Part shown: positions 22,140-34,285 of the stretch, piece by piece
Layout of the letters: each line of letters opens with the position of its first letter
Numbering within the stretch: the first letter of the stretch is position 1
Source: Cryptomeria japonica
Lineage: Eukaryota; Streptophyta; Pinopsida; Cupressales; Cupressaceae
Direction of reading: 5' to 3'
Assembly: GCF_030272615.1 (NCBI RefSeq)
Contig: NC_081414.1
Location: 517,001 to 577,000 of the forward strand
Length of the DNA stretch: 60,000 nt
The notes under the pieces: model-generated
What the model saw: the letters and a program-made list of their open reading frames with translations, nothing else
Told to the model about the DNA's origin: nothing
Databases searched by the model: none
Made by a program: the position numbers and the translations under genes

Positions 22140-22669
22140 TGCGAAGGGCACCCTAACTTCCCTTCGCCTCCTACATTTTCTTTCTTTTCCTTTTTAGTTT
22201 TTCCAGCAACTCGACTTCATTCAACCTCTGACCCTTCTTCCTCCAAGCACTTTTTTGTTTAATCTGAGGAGGACTAGAAGCAAAACCAAACAACGCTAGA
22301 TTTTGCTTAAGATTTTTTACTCCAACCACTTGATTAACCATGCCCTTGGGGTTAGAGTCCCCCATCACCTTATAGGGAGGATATTATGTTAGCATTTTAT
22401 CAGAAGTCTCCAAAGGTATATTTTCCTTATCTACTTATGTTTGATCTTTCAAATCTTGCTTCAATAGGCTCTCCTTATCCTTCTGTGAAACACCAATTAT
22501 ATAAGCCTCTTGATCTTGATTCTTATTAGACTATTTCAATTCAATAGTCCATTCTAGTTGTTAATTTATAATACTTTCATCATGTTTAGAGATTTTTTCA
22601 CTCTTATCCTACATATTATGTTCTCTTTCCCTAACATTCAATTCATCAACAATGTTAGATTTATCCATA
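22140..22669 (-). pseudogene. Probable LINE ORF1 remnant
   Basis: Upstream of ORF2 on the same strand, about 160 bp before its ATG. A lysine-rich frame from the ATG at 22669 (MDKSNIVDELN) runs with several stops to the open piece 22368-22171 (LFGFASSPPQIKQKSAWRKK, then KLKRKRKKM). The basic C-terminus suits an RNA-binding ORF1 protein, but no zinc knuckle or RRM is visible. The assignment rests on position. Confidence 0.45.
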
Positions 22670-23639
22670 AGAGCTACTCATTAGCATTTCCACTAATGTT
22701 TTCCCATTAAATATACATATTTATATGATTGCTATAATATGTAGACACATATTATACATTCACGTGTATATATGTGTATATGCATTATAATGATAAATAG
22801 TTATTGCATATTGATATATATAAAACCGAGACTACACATAAATATCAAGTTGTACGATAAATTAAAATAAATAACAAGAGCTATGATACAGCTAGAGTCC
22901 CTGCCTATTTACTAAAAATTGACGAGTTATTGTTTTTTTGTTAGAATAACAAAACGATTGTTGGTTATTTAGATTTCATAAGGAGTTTAGTGATTGATTT
23001 TTTGTGGTCTTTGGATTGCCTAATACAAGGCAATTGTCTTTTTGTTTGCCACCATTTTTGGTTTGACATTGAAATGAACATACAAATATTTCAGTAGTAA
23101 AAGTGAAAGAAGAGAGCTAATGGAGTAATCCAACTTTGCCCTAAAACTAGTAATTGCACCTTGGTGTGCAATAGGTATGTTGAAGAGGTGTGTAAGGTCA
23201 ATTGGGAAAAAAAATGTTCTATTATTTCATATTTGTATACTCTTATGTATTACCCGAGGCCAATTGGTAGGCCATTTAGCAAGTGATGTTGTTTGTGGAG
23301 CAAAGGTGTTGATGAAGAAATGATATCTTCAAATCAAGTATGCATACACTTATAAAGATCCAATAGGAAAGATATAAAACCTATGAATCAAGAAAATAAT
23401 TAGGCTCATCTTATGTTCATAATAGGGAGGGGGGAGATGGAGTAGGTAAGAGTGTGAGAGAGGGGGTGAATAGATAGTGATAAAAAAGGTAATATCATAT
23501 TATATTATTTTCATATTATTATACTAGTTAACAAAAGAATATTTTTAAATCTAAATTTAAATTTTGAAAAGTATAAGAATATAAAATATTGATATTTCAA
23601 ACAATGATAACATTAATAAAAAAAAGTTTTCTGATGTGT

Positions 23640-23840
23640 ATTGTTGTGGTTAAAACACTTTGTTGGTGAAGCGATCACCAAGGTTCAAACCCCTACAAAT
23701 ATGGTGAGTTTCAACAAGTGAAGTGTGGGTTTTAAATTTTGATATCTAAATATTCTAAAAATAGTCAAAATATCAATAGACTCTTGGTGGTTTGTTGGCT
23801 GAATCGGACTATTGTACTCCCATATCAAATAGTTTCACAA
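23640..23840 (+). mobile_element. tRNA-derived SINE-like unit
   Basis: Contains a pol III-type internal promoter. There is an A-box-like segment (TGGTTAAAACA, from 23647) and, 35 bp on, a good B box (GGTTCAAACCC, 23682-23692, against the consensus GGTTCRANYCC). The following about 150 bp are unrelated to tRNA, as in plant SINEs. The 3' end and flanking duplications were not resolved. It does not fold as a full tRNA, so it is not called a tRNA gene. Confidence 0.45.
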
Positions 23841-24455
23841 CTTAGAAATGATAAAATAGTTTTCATATAAAATATAATAATTAAAATAAATTAATTAATT
23901 AAATTTAAATTTAATATTAAACTAGCAAAATTCTTAATATATTCAATTTTTAACTATTCTAAATTATCCTAACTCACAAATTCCTCACACTCTACCCACT
24001 ACAACTTAAAACAAGAGATGCAATGTGTGTATAGTTCATGCTAAGAAATTTTAAGCTTTTATGTAGATGCAGTGGTAAAACCATTTGGTTTAAGATTTTG
24101 TATAAAATTGACTATTATCTATGCTTTAACATTTAATCCATATGCACGTTATATAAAGATTGAATTGTTTAGATGAATATTCTAAAAATATATCATGGAA
24201 GCACAATATAGATGTGAATAGGAAATATATTATATAATACTATCAAAACCTAAACAAAATAACCTTTCATATTTGTGAAAAAAAATGCATTTCAACCACA
24301 ATAAATCTACCCAGAAATGAAAACCACCATTCATATAAGTTTTGAGAGACAATTTTATGTTAAATTATTCTCAAGGAATCGAGATAGTTGTGATATTTAT
24401 TTGTTTAAGGTTTGAACAGCTTCTCGCTGAGTTCTAAACTTCTTGAAACACAAAG

Positions 24456-24664
24456 AACAATCAAATAAGCAATTCAAAACTAAATTATGTTGAGTAGAGT
24501 GAAAACAACAATGCATAAAAAAACAAAACAGCTATGAGGCTAATAAATAGAGAGAAACAATCAAATAAGTTTTCAATAACAATTCAAAACTAAATTATGT
24601 TGAGTAGAGTGAAAACAACAATGCATAAAAAACAAAACAGCTATGAGGCTAATAAATAGAGAGA
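24456..24664. repeat. About 105-bp tandem duplication
   Basis: Two adjacent near-identical copies (from aacaatcaaataag at 24456 and again at about 24556). They include the shared block ttgagtagagtgaaaacaac. The second copy carries a 10-bp insertion (ttttcaataa), and the A-run differs by one base. High identity suggests a recent event. Confidence 0.9.
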
Positions 24665-24671
24665 AAGAAAG

Positions 24672-24803
24672 ATGAACTTTAATAAAACCGATTTAGCTAT
24701 TGCTAATGCAGCTATCTCTCAAATGCTCAGGCGTCGCAATGGTAAGGCCAAGCGGCTCTGCGCTCTCCACGGATATCATAATCTAGTTTATTCCATCGCA
24801 TAA
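24672..24803 (+). CDS. Small ORF in a GC-richer island (43 codons)
   Basis: ATG at 24672, stop TAA at 24801-24803. It encodes a basic peptide with MLRRRNGKAKRLCALHGYHN in its middle. The core (about 24715-24775) is clearly richer in G+C than the surrounding several kb. It could be a relic exon, since ggtaag within it resembles a 5' splice site, or an expressed small ORF, or chance. The opposite strand also reads open across the island. No homology is recognised. Confidence 0.25.
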   Translation: MNFNKTDLAIANAAISQMLRRRNGKAKRLCALHGYHNLVYSIA

Positions 24804-27800
24804 AGGAAAGTAAGGTAAAACTCTATCAAATATTTTCCATGGCAACAATGATTCTTTACACAACTAAATACAGATTATACAAGTTAATCAAATTTTTTTG
24901 TTGTGTTAGATGATTGATTTCATTTTTGTTTTTGGGCGATTTCAGAGGCAAAGCTAGTGTTCGTCCATCAATTAAAACATCGGAAATTTGTTTATTTGCT
25001 TGTGTACACCATTCACCAGTTGGGAAGCATAAACATTAGCAGATGCCCTCAAATAACAACAAAACACACAAGCTGTAAGCTGTAACAGCAGTGACAATTG
25101 TGTGTATTTATTTCCATTCAACAAGAAGTATTTTATCGGCAGCTCTAACTTAACGATAAGCCACATCACTTTGGTTGTACATTTTAATTATTGGTTTTTT
25201 AATTTATACATTTCACAAAATATTTAGCTTCCTAATATAACATTTAGATTTTGGATCTTTTGTTCTTACTTCACAATGTAGTGATTTTTTACTATAAACA
25301 AAATCCAAAGACAATCTTAGAATACAAATACATTTTTGTCTTCATATAATAAAATCAAAATTAAAATTTAGAAAAAACATTTTTTTAAAGATTGATATAT
25401 AATATATATATTAATAAATGTATATTAACATTTACAAAATAGCATCACATGATATTATGAAGCTGTATATAAAACTATACCAAAAAGTTAGCTAGAACTG
25501 CTAGACCCCAATATTTTGAGAGCTACAAGATCGTAAGCTATGTAAGCGCTCTCTTCCTGCTCATAGTTACAATTGTGTTAACCACTACTAATATCATGAA
25601 ATGAACATAAACATATGACAATCTGGGAAAAAAAGGACAACAAAAAACAAAAGTGTAGAAGAGGGAAATAACAAACCACTATAGCATGAGCACAAGCTCT
25701 GGCATCCAAATCCATTCGAGACAATAGCAATATTTTATATGTTCAGAACATTAACGACAATGGCTATTCCCTGTATGTATTTATGTAATATACATATGTG
25801 TGGTAAATACATCATAACTCATCAATTATGTAGTCATAATAACAATTGCACAACTATAGACCAACCTTAGGTAGGGAACCTAAATTTAATCACATTGAAG
25901 CCTTTCAGTTTGAAATAATTATATGAAAGTTGTAAAAGCCTAAAGGTACTTGAGCTGAGGAGCTAAAAAAATGATATAGGTCAGTCCAATTCAAATCATA
26001 TAGGTTTGCTGATTTTTTGTAGATTTCAATGATAAATAAATCAGATTTTCAATTTGAGTAAGATTTTTCAACCTCTATTGTAGTTTTTGTAAGTTATTAG
26101 ATTTTGAATTCTGTTTTATGACATTTTTCGAACAATAGATCAAGAGAAATGGAATATATAATTAACAGATAACAGAAGGATGATAAAAAATAGTACATAG
26201 AACATTAAAACAATAAAACTTATCATCCTATGCATTGATCAAGATTGAAAATATAAATTCATACCATCTACAAATTGCAACAACAATACACCATAGCAAC
26301 AATATGTTGTTATAACTCTAATATAATATAATGAACTTGAGAAAAAATTGCAGCAACATCTATAAATTAGATTGATGATATAATATTTCATTAGAGGTAA
26401 ATATCCTGGACAATATATTAACAAATTAGAAGCTTAATTTTAGTTATGAAGGGATTGCTTAAGCCCTATAACATACACTAGCAAATAACATGGTTAATAA
26501 TAACAAACAAAACATGTGAGTGGGGAAGATCTAGCAGTGAATAGAGAACATATCAAATGAATTACATGGAACAATAAAAAAACTTCAAATTTAAGGAATT
26601 GGAAATAACAACGGAGAGTTCAATTCATTACTGTATTGTTGTATTTTTAAATTTAATCACACTATCTATATTTCGTGATTAAAATTTTTAAAACAATGAA
26701 AGAAGATTTATTATTATAATTGAAAATTGTCAAATTTAAGTCTAAAATTCATAGTTCTGTACATATGATTATAATAATATTATTTTCTTGAAATTATAAT
26801 TATTTGTTTTCCCTACACAATGAAAGAGGATTTATATTTTTAATTTTTTTGAAAAGATGATTATTATTTTTTTAAGAGTATTTTGAAAAATATAAACATG
26901 TCAATATTTTCTGCTTAGTGAAAAAAAATCAATCACTTAAAAACCACAGAGGAGGAATGTGACCTGTGCAGCCAAGATCTGTATCAAATTAAAATAACAA
27001 TTTTTTCAGCATATGGTGTATGCATTGGGATTCTCATCAGTGAAAGAAGTGTATTAATACACCCTGTACACGTATACAACTATTTTAATGGCTTCAGGAT
27101 TTTTCTCCTCTTTCTCTGCTGACAAGTGACTTGAAAGACAACAGCTGCCAAAAGGGTTCTTTGCATGAAATTTTATACCTCGCGAGACACTTCTAGAAAC
27201 ATACTGTAAAGCACATCTTAGTATGAACCGGAAAATTAAATGGAGAAGTGGAAAGAAGGGTTTCTCAACGCAACTATGCTTGATTTTTCCAATTATCAGA
27301 TGTTTTGTTCTCAATCCATGCTCTTTGAAATTAGATGGTGCTTAAATAAAAATTGTCCTATATTGTTGTTCTCCTTTTGGCCATTCTGTTAGAATTTACT
27401 ATTCAGCGATCCAATCAGCTTAACGACAACTAAACTCTGAACATTGTGTGTTTCTAATTGTTACCTTTTTTCCTTCTCTAGCTACTACTCAAAACACTGA
27501 CTGTGTAGACAGAGCGAAGGATGAAATGGATGGTGACTGAAACTTATTAATCAAATTGATGACAAACAATTATCAAGTATGGTACACAGTTGCTATTACA
27601 ACATCGTTCTCAAGATTTTATCCATTTCTTTTTTTCAATGTGGATTTTGATGTCATTTTATTTCAGAAGGACCAAAATGGTCTTTAAATAACATCTATAC
27701 ATCTTTCTCCTTATATTAATTATTATGTTTCATACATCCTTCCTTTTTTCAATTTTTGGCAGATGAATCTATGAGTGGTCAAAGGTGAATCTGTGAGAGT

Positions 27801-28244
27801 GGTAAAAGGTGGAGCTCCAGAAGACAAAGGAGACATTACAAAGGAAAAGGATGGGAGTTGGCCCTTTTGCAAATTTAGAGCCCATTAGAGAAGATTCACC
27901 AATTTTGCATTTATTTCAATGTAATTAAGCTAAAACAGATTCATAACTCATGAGTAGCTTTAACATTGAAAGCAAGATTTAGGATCGAGCCATTCCTTTG
28001 AACAGAAGCTTTAATAGAAATTGCTTACATGATTTTGAAAAATGGAGAAATTTATGTTTTTGTTGTTAACAGAAGCTTCTTAGGATGTCCATGTGAATAA
28101 TTCGAGCATATTGATAATGTTGGAAAATTTTGGTTAATGATATTAAAGGCTAATTTTTGGTCTCACATTTTCCTATTCTTGCTTTCGTTTTATTCTCGAG
28201 AAAATATAATCAGCAGGTCCAAATATATAAGGGTATTTCTGCTT

Positions 28245-28352
28245 TCTGTCAAGTCATTTGATTGCAATCTTCATATATAAGGCTTATTTTTGGTCTTTTC
28301 TGTCAAGTCATTTGATTGCAATCTTCATATATAAGGCTTATTTTTGGTCTTA
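28245..28352. repeat. 54-bp tandem duplication
   Basis: Two head-to-tail copies starting tctgtcaagtcatttgattg at 28245 and 28299, essentially identical. A third, partial and diverged piece of the same sequence (aatttttggtctcacattttcc) lies at about 28150, so the larger block was duplicated earlier. Confidence 0.9.
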
Positions 28353-29463
28353 CATTTTCCTATTCTTGTTTTCATTGCTATGGTTGCTATAATATTCAGT
28401 GTTAACAATTTTAAGTCGGGGGAACAAATAGTGAAGAAAAAACAAAAAAAATCCAGGAAAATATACACCCGACAACTGGAAAAATCTAAAAAGATACAAG
28501 GAAATTGATTTTAATAAATAAATTACTATTTAACTATAGGAAATTATAGAATAAATTTTAACTCAATTTTCGAGGCAAAAATTAATTGAAAAATTGAGAG
28601 AGGGGAAAACATTAGTCTCCGCCTATAGATAGGCGGGAGTAATAAAGATAGATCTACATACGCTACACTAAGAAGTGATATTCTCAAAAGCTCAAATGAA
28701 ATCTCCAGTACTCTGTGTCTATTTACTATGAATCACCACTTCTTATCGTTGCTTTCATTTTCGCTCCTTTTCTATACCTTGATTGCCCTGTGTGTATGTC
28801 TTTGTTCTGTACAAAGAAGGCCTGATCTCCTGTATAGAGGCATAGCCTCGTCCTCCTTGTAAATACAGCTATTATTACTTCTCAAAGTTTCCCAAATGTG
28901 TTTGTTTTGTTGCATTGTTCATGCACATTTTGCCTATTTATATGGACTGTCAATTCGTTTCCTTTATCGACCTTATTTTAGCTATATACCTATGGCTTTG
29001 TTTGCTCAGAAAAATAAACTACAGTTTTTAATTTTTCGTTAGCTCATACTGTCACAGGCTTGAGTTGCATGGTGTTGATTTTGCTTTAGTTCCAATCAGT
29101 GGAACTGCTAATAGTTTCCTCTAAAGTAAATAAGTCAAACCTTTATTTGCATTTGATAAAATATATTGATTAAAAAGCCTCACTTACAGTCTGCTTTTGG
29201 TTTATAACCATAGCATTTGACAATGCTATTTTTAGCATTAATAAATGTGATTTGTTATATATGTATATGTAGTTGTAGTTCTATACATATACATACACAC
29301 ATATTACTATAAATATAAAAAAATCACACACACATATATCAAAAGTAGGTTATATCATTAAAGTATAAATATAAGCAATCTTTATTTTTCGAAACAAGTC
29401 ATTTTAAATAAACATGAGAAAGCAATAAAGATGGTGATTTTTGTTTTCTTAACATTTTATTTT

Positions 29464-29503
29464 CAAAACAAGTACGGTATAAGCAAAACAAGTACGGTAT
29501 AAG
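29464..29503. repeat. 20-bp perfect tandem duplication
   Basis: caaaacaagtacggtataag occurs twice without change at 29464-29483 and 29484-29503. Confidence 0.95.
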
Positions 29504-29790
29504 CAAGTATTTAGCCATAACATGAGTCTTTCTTGAGTGTGTGCATATACACTAGGTACCATCATACATACTATTGTCAAATGGCTAGGACACTTCTACC
29601 TCAGCCAAGTTCTCATTTTTGACGAGTACTTGCACTCACCTTCACTTAGATTACAATCATTAGGTTAGTCCCATAAATCATAGCCAAAGTACATGCGATA
29701 ATTGAACTCATAAACATAACATGATAACTTAACTTCATTTCAATGCATTTAAATTAACCGCCTAATTTACCAATCACACATATATACATA

Positions 29791-29860
29791 ACTATTTAAT
29801 CAAACACATAATATGATGTCCATTTACTATTTAATCAAACACATAATATAATGTCCAATA
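29791..29860. repeat. 35-bp tandem duplication
   Basis: actatttaatcaaacacata followed by atatgatgtcc starts at 29791 and again at 29826 with one or two changes. Confidence 0.8.
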
Positions 29861-30553
29861 ATCTCAATAAATATAATAAATAATAAATGTAGCAAAGGTT
29901 GAGATTTTATAGTAATTTTACTATTTCTACAATATGACTCAATTTTGAATTTATTTTCATATTAATAAGATTTATGTATTGATAAATAATATTGATCACA
30001 TTAATTAAAATCATAATTTTGAAGAGGAAATTTTTAATTTCTTAGATGAATTTTTTGTTTTAAGTTATAATCTTATAAAACAACTTAATACAATATAAAT
30101 ACCAAGACCAAAGTCATAGTTTTTTCATTAAAAAGGAAAGGGAAACAAATTAACTTTCTTTTGAGCCAAGTTCGTTGGGGTTGATTTTTAGTACAAGCTA
30201 AGTTGAGAGATTTGAAGAGTGAAAATGGTACGAGAAGAACGAAAAGATTTTTGCTTCAAAATAGGTGCATAACAACTGAACTTTAGAATTGGAAAACTAA
30301 GAACACCCTTTTTGGTTTGCTAGTCATAATGGTTGTTCCTCATGGCTATGAGGTTTGAGAAAGTAGCATGTCAAATTGTAGTTGGACATAATTAGAAAAT
30401 GTCTGAAAGCAGCTATCACTAGCAATCTCAAAGTTAAAACCACGATCCCTTGTGAGACTCTTTTAGCTGAAGTACAAACTTTCTTGTTGGAGGTGTCAAT
30501 AATAATTCAGTTGCTTAGTTATCTAAAGAAGGTTGAAAACATGGATAACAATA

Positions 30554-30918
30554 TGTAAAGTGGAAAATTGGATCCTAGTGGTTCCCCACCTAGGAGAGAG
30601 AAAGGAACCACTAGAATGATTTTCACTTGGGAGATACTTTACATTCAAAAGAGGGGCTTGAATCCACTAGATCCAAATCCAAGGGGAATAAGGATGTGAA
30701 TGCCAAGTGGATTGCAAGGATTGGAATGTAATTTGCCCTCTTTTGTAAAGAGATATTTTGACTTGTTGACTATGCAGAAAATGAAGACAAAATGGGTGAA
30801 ATCAGGAGTTATCGATTCGAGATTGCGCTGTAACTTCCGATCTGAGATATTTACACTGATACGGATCTGCCCTGCAAATTTGGAGAAAATTCGTCGGGAC
30901 CAGGTTGAAGTTGTACCT
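30554..30918 (-). repeat. Fragment of the 58099 LTR family
   Basis: Starts TGTAAAGTGGAAAATTGG and matches 58099-58460 along its length at roughly 90% identity by eye. Shared blocks include gattttcacttgggagatac, tgaatgccaagtggattgca and gaagacaaaatgggtgaaat. It stops at 30918, exactly where the chromovirus LTR begins (TGATGGGG, 30919), so the chromovirus probably inserted into this LTR. The ORF at 30700-30921 is a chance frame inside it. Confidence 0.8.
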
Positions 30919-31740
30919 TGATGGGGAGCATTACCAATTTAACCATCAATTAAATTTCTTGACGGCTTGTTTCTATCCCTTCTCGGGTTCCAAGTCTACT
31001 CTTCTAGACTTCTAGGTGCTTCCCTACCATTTGTTTGCTTAACACCAACCACAAGCTCACAAAGTAAGCTCGCTCACTATATCCTTACAGGGGTGGACAC
31101 TCTCATTCTTGACTCTTTGCAAACCACCCATCTTGTTTGCTTTAGCAAACTTTCCTCTTGATTACTCAATGTTTCAATCTCAGGCTTGTAGCCTTCTGGT
31201 TCTTCTTCCAGTTCTCAACAATTTCCTTCCCTTGCAAGTTATCTCAATCAATTACTGAAACCTAGCTGGACTACCATCAAGCTCGCCTAGGTTGAGTATG
31301 CAGAAATGGTGATTGTCATTTCCTAGCTTCCTACTTCTACTGTACATTTTTTGCTCTTCCTGAATAACTCCAATAGTCATGTGGATCCCATGGTGGAGGT
31401 TCAAGACAGAGCCATATTTACACAGTGAGATCAAAAAAGAAATGAACAACAAAAAGGAACTTTAATTACATAACCGTAACGAAAAACTTAATCAAAATAA
31501 ATAGTACAACGATAGAAAACCAGAAAACAAATTGTACGTATTTCTTTTAGTGCTTCAACCTTTTAACAACCAACATCCAACCCTTTACAAATGCCCATTG
31601 GGTTTTTTACACATTCCATCCATCATGAAACACAGACGGTTTCATACTGAAAAACAGTTACAAAATGGTCTATCGGCGTAGCCACAAAACCTAGCTTCCA
31701 ACTACCAATGTCAACTTTCTGCGCTTCGCACTTCCTATCG
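30919..31740 (-). repeat. Chromovirus 3' LTR, distal (3') part
   Basis: The minus-strand end reads ...GCTCCCCATCA at 30919. It is related to the LTR fragment at 9046-9704. The LTR is interrupted after TATCG (31736-31740) by the LARD-like element and resumes at 51352. Excluding the insertion, the LTR is about 1,782 bp with ends TGGTGC...CCATCA. ORFs at 30967-31161 and 31252-31452 are not supported as genes. Confidence 0.7.
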
Positions 31741-33952
31741 TATAATGCCCCGCCAGGAAACCCTGAAGGGATAAGCTAAAACACATGAATAGAGTGCAAA
31801 CAATTTTTTTTTAAAGATAAACACAACATTAAGATACAACAAGATATCAAAATTCAAATTACATAGCGGAAGACATCAACTAACACCTAAAGGGCTTCTC
31901 AACATGATTACTTAATTCCACATTTCACTTAACTCACACTAATAAATCCAATAAGTTGATTATCTTATAACGAGATAATTCTTAAACAAGGATAATTTCT
32001 TTCAGAAGATGAAAATATAAATCACAAGATAAGGTTCATCCATTAAGATTTATCTATACCCTTCATTCATACTTTTCATTAAAATTTAAGTCATGCATCT
32101 AATTTAACAACACACTTGAATTTCCTCATATACTAATGAGTTCTTTCCATGCATTCTTAATATCATTAACAATAATTGAATGCATTATATTGTTCAAAAC
32201 TACATTCTTTCATGATCCAATTACAACATTTAAAAGATGACTACATACATGCATTTAAGATTAATTTCTTCTGATCCACTTTATACATTCTAACATAATG
32301 CCATCCATACATACTAAAACTGAAAAAGGAAACATAAGAACATAAGCATCACATAACACCAAATTGATCTCGAAGTTCACCCCTAGAGGACTACATCTTC
32401 GGGTCTGCTCAACTGCAAGACCCCTCTGATAATTAAATAATAGTGAATAATACATAAGGTCACATCATTTACAATCCTGCCATCAAGGCGAACATAACCA
32501 ATATACAAGGACCACATCGGTCAATAAATACATAAATGATCCCAAAATAGGAAAGGATCCAACTGAACATGATTGAAGCAAATACAAAGGTCCACTGGAG
32601 CATCCACAAAACTAGGTCATCGCAACCCAAGGTCTAGCATGATATCAGGTACTCACAAGGGCATAAGCAACAGGACGACTCCACAAAAGTGCTCCTATCA
32701 AGACAATACAACAACACACTAGCGAACGTAGGGACAAGTGTCATCACATGACCTGGTATGGTTACCATGGCAGGTCTTCATAGGTTTCAACCCCATCCAC
32801 TGGGTTACCCTGGCAACCTAATCTGAACCTCTAGCCCATCCAAGCCTCATGTGGACCCACACATCCTTTCGTGAAGACAAGGATGATGGTTTGCCATTTC
32901 AGGCCTTCTCACTACATGTCGAGTCTGTACTAGCACTCATCCCATGTGCGAGGCACAATTATCTTACTTAGTGATTCATTAACAACGCTATAATACTATT
33001 AGGTTATCACTTATTAGACACACTTTCGATGGGTTACCCAACAACCACTTTGGGCGCAACCCCAAATCGAAAGCCACTTTCCCATATGACAGTAGACTAT
33101 ACTCAAATGAACTCAAAACTAAGGAATACCCATGGTCAAACAAACAGAGTTCAACATGGAGGAAACAACCATTTGGTCAAACATGACTCCAATGAGGTGC
33201 ACTGACTTATGGTACTCTAACTAGAGACCTGACTAGCTATGGTCAACCACCAAACATCATTCGACACCCGCATAAAGGATATGACCAATTACAACACCAC
33301 CACAAAACAACAGCCAAACTCGAGACCAAGGATAGATACAGGTACCCCAAATCAATCATACGATAGGATCCAATCAACAAATCAAGGTTTGCGGTTACTT
33401 AAGCAAAAGCGAATATAGAAATTAAACTTGCAAAGGCAATAATCGGTAGATACAATCTTTTTCAAAATTGATTTAAACATTAAATGTCAATCAATTTTTC
33501 TAAATGATCTAAGTTAGATTGCAGTTATCTACCTCATCTAGGTACCGGTTGTTCTTGGTTTTCTAACTCACTGCTCAGTTCATTTGCATTGAACATACAT
33601 AAATACGCCATTATGATTTTTTAAACCAAATTCACATGAATAAAGTAAATAAACATTAATCGAATAAATATGATATTTAATCTTCAAATAAAACATCATT
33701 GATCTATTGGTTCGAAAACAATCTCTCCAAATTCATCTTTTCCAGAACCCAGTTACACCATACAGATCAAGGAAACATATACATATAAGGAACCCAAATA
33801 ATGATAGTTCGTTCCCAAGTTAACAATTATTTCCTTACGCATATATATAAAAAAATTCCCAAAATTAAATATTAATTAATATATATTTATTAATCCATGA
33901 TTAATAAAATATATATATTATCACCATTAACATATATTTGAAATATACATTA

Positions 33953-33955
<3 letters not shown>

Positions 33956-34012
<57 letters not shown>
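33956..34012. repeat. (TA)n microsatellite, 57 bp
   Basis: Uninterrupted TA repeat in the 3' LTR. The corresponding tract in the 5' LTR (49439-49474) is about 36 bp, so the two LTRs have drifted in repeat number. Confidence 0.95.
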
Positions 34013-34015
<3 letters not shown>

Positions 34016-34169
34016 CACCATTAACATATATTTGAAATATACATTAATTAATATATAATAATAAAATATATTAATTAAACTTAATAAAAATTAATCATTT
34101 TAAAAAATAAACCCCAAATTAATTTATCATATTATATTTTTTTTTCTTTAAAAAAAAAATGATAAAGAG

Positions 34170-34285
34170 CGGGGGGGAGATACCCACATGGACCCCAGGT
34201 GGGTCCCCCTTAGTAGCCCACGCTACCTTTGGTAGTGAGCTACCTCCCGCGTGATGGGGGTATGAGCCCTGCCACGTGGGTATTC
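34170..34285. repeat. GC-rich foldback block in the LARD 3' LTR
   Basis: An island with imperfect outer arms (atacccacatgg near 34180; ccacgtgggtat near 34271) enclosing gctacc/ggtag half-sites and acccacatgg/ccaggtgggt. A similar block occurs at 49681-49868 in the 5' LTR, where it is 78 bp longer. Confidence 0.7.

Larger units (their letters stand above)
22700..30553. other. Long AT-rich non-coding region
   Basis: No supported protein gene across nearly 8 kb. ORFs at 24972-25169, 26239-26424 and 27054-27314 are motif-free. Structures worth recording are listed separately: the SINE-like unit at about 23640-23840, tandem duplications at 24456-24664, 28245-28352, 29464-29503 and 29791-29860, and a small GC-richer ORF at 24672-24803. 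A near-palindrome (ccgcctatagataggcgg) lies at about 28620-28637. Confidence 0.5.

Noticed and set aside
23640-23715. tRNA gene
   Set aside because: A and B boxes are present, but I could not draw an acceptor stem or a complete cloverleaf.
27054-27314. 86-codon minus-strand ORF as a gene
   Set aside because: Isolated, no motif, and the surrounding region shows no exon-like structure.
28780-28880. LTR polyadenylation-like region (ttgtaaatac..tattatta)
   Set aside because: Suggestive wording only. No ends, PBS or second copy found.
32261-32455. 64-codon ORF found twice (also 40049-40243)
   Set aside because: It is duplicated because it lies in both LARD LTRs. No motif, and the frame is not otherwise favoured.
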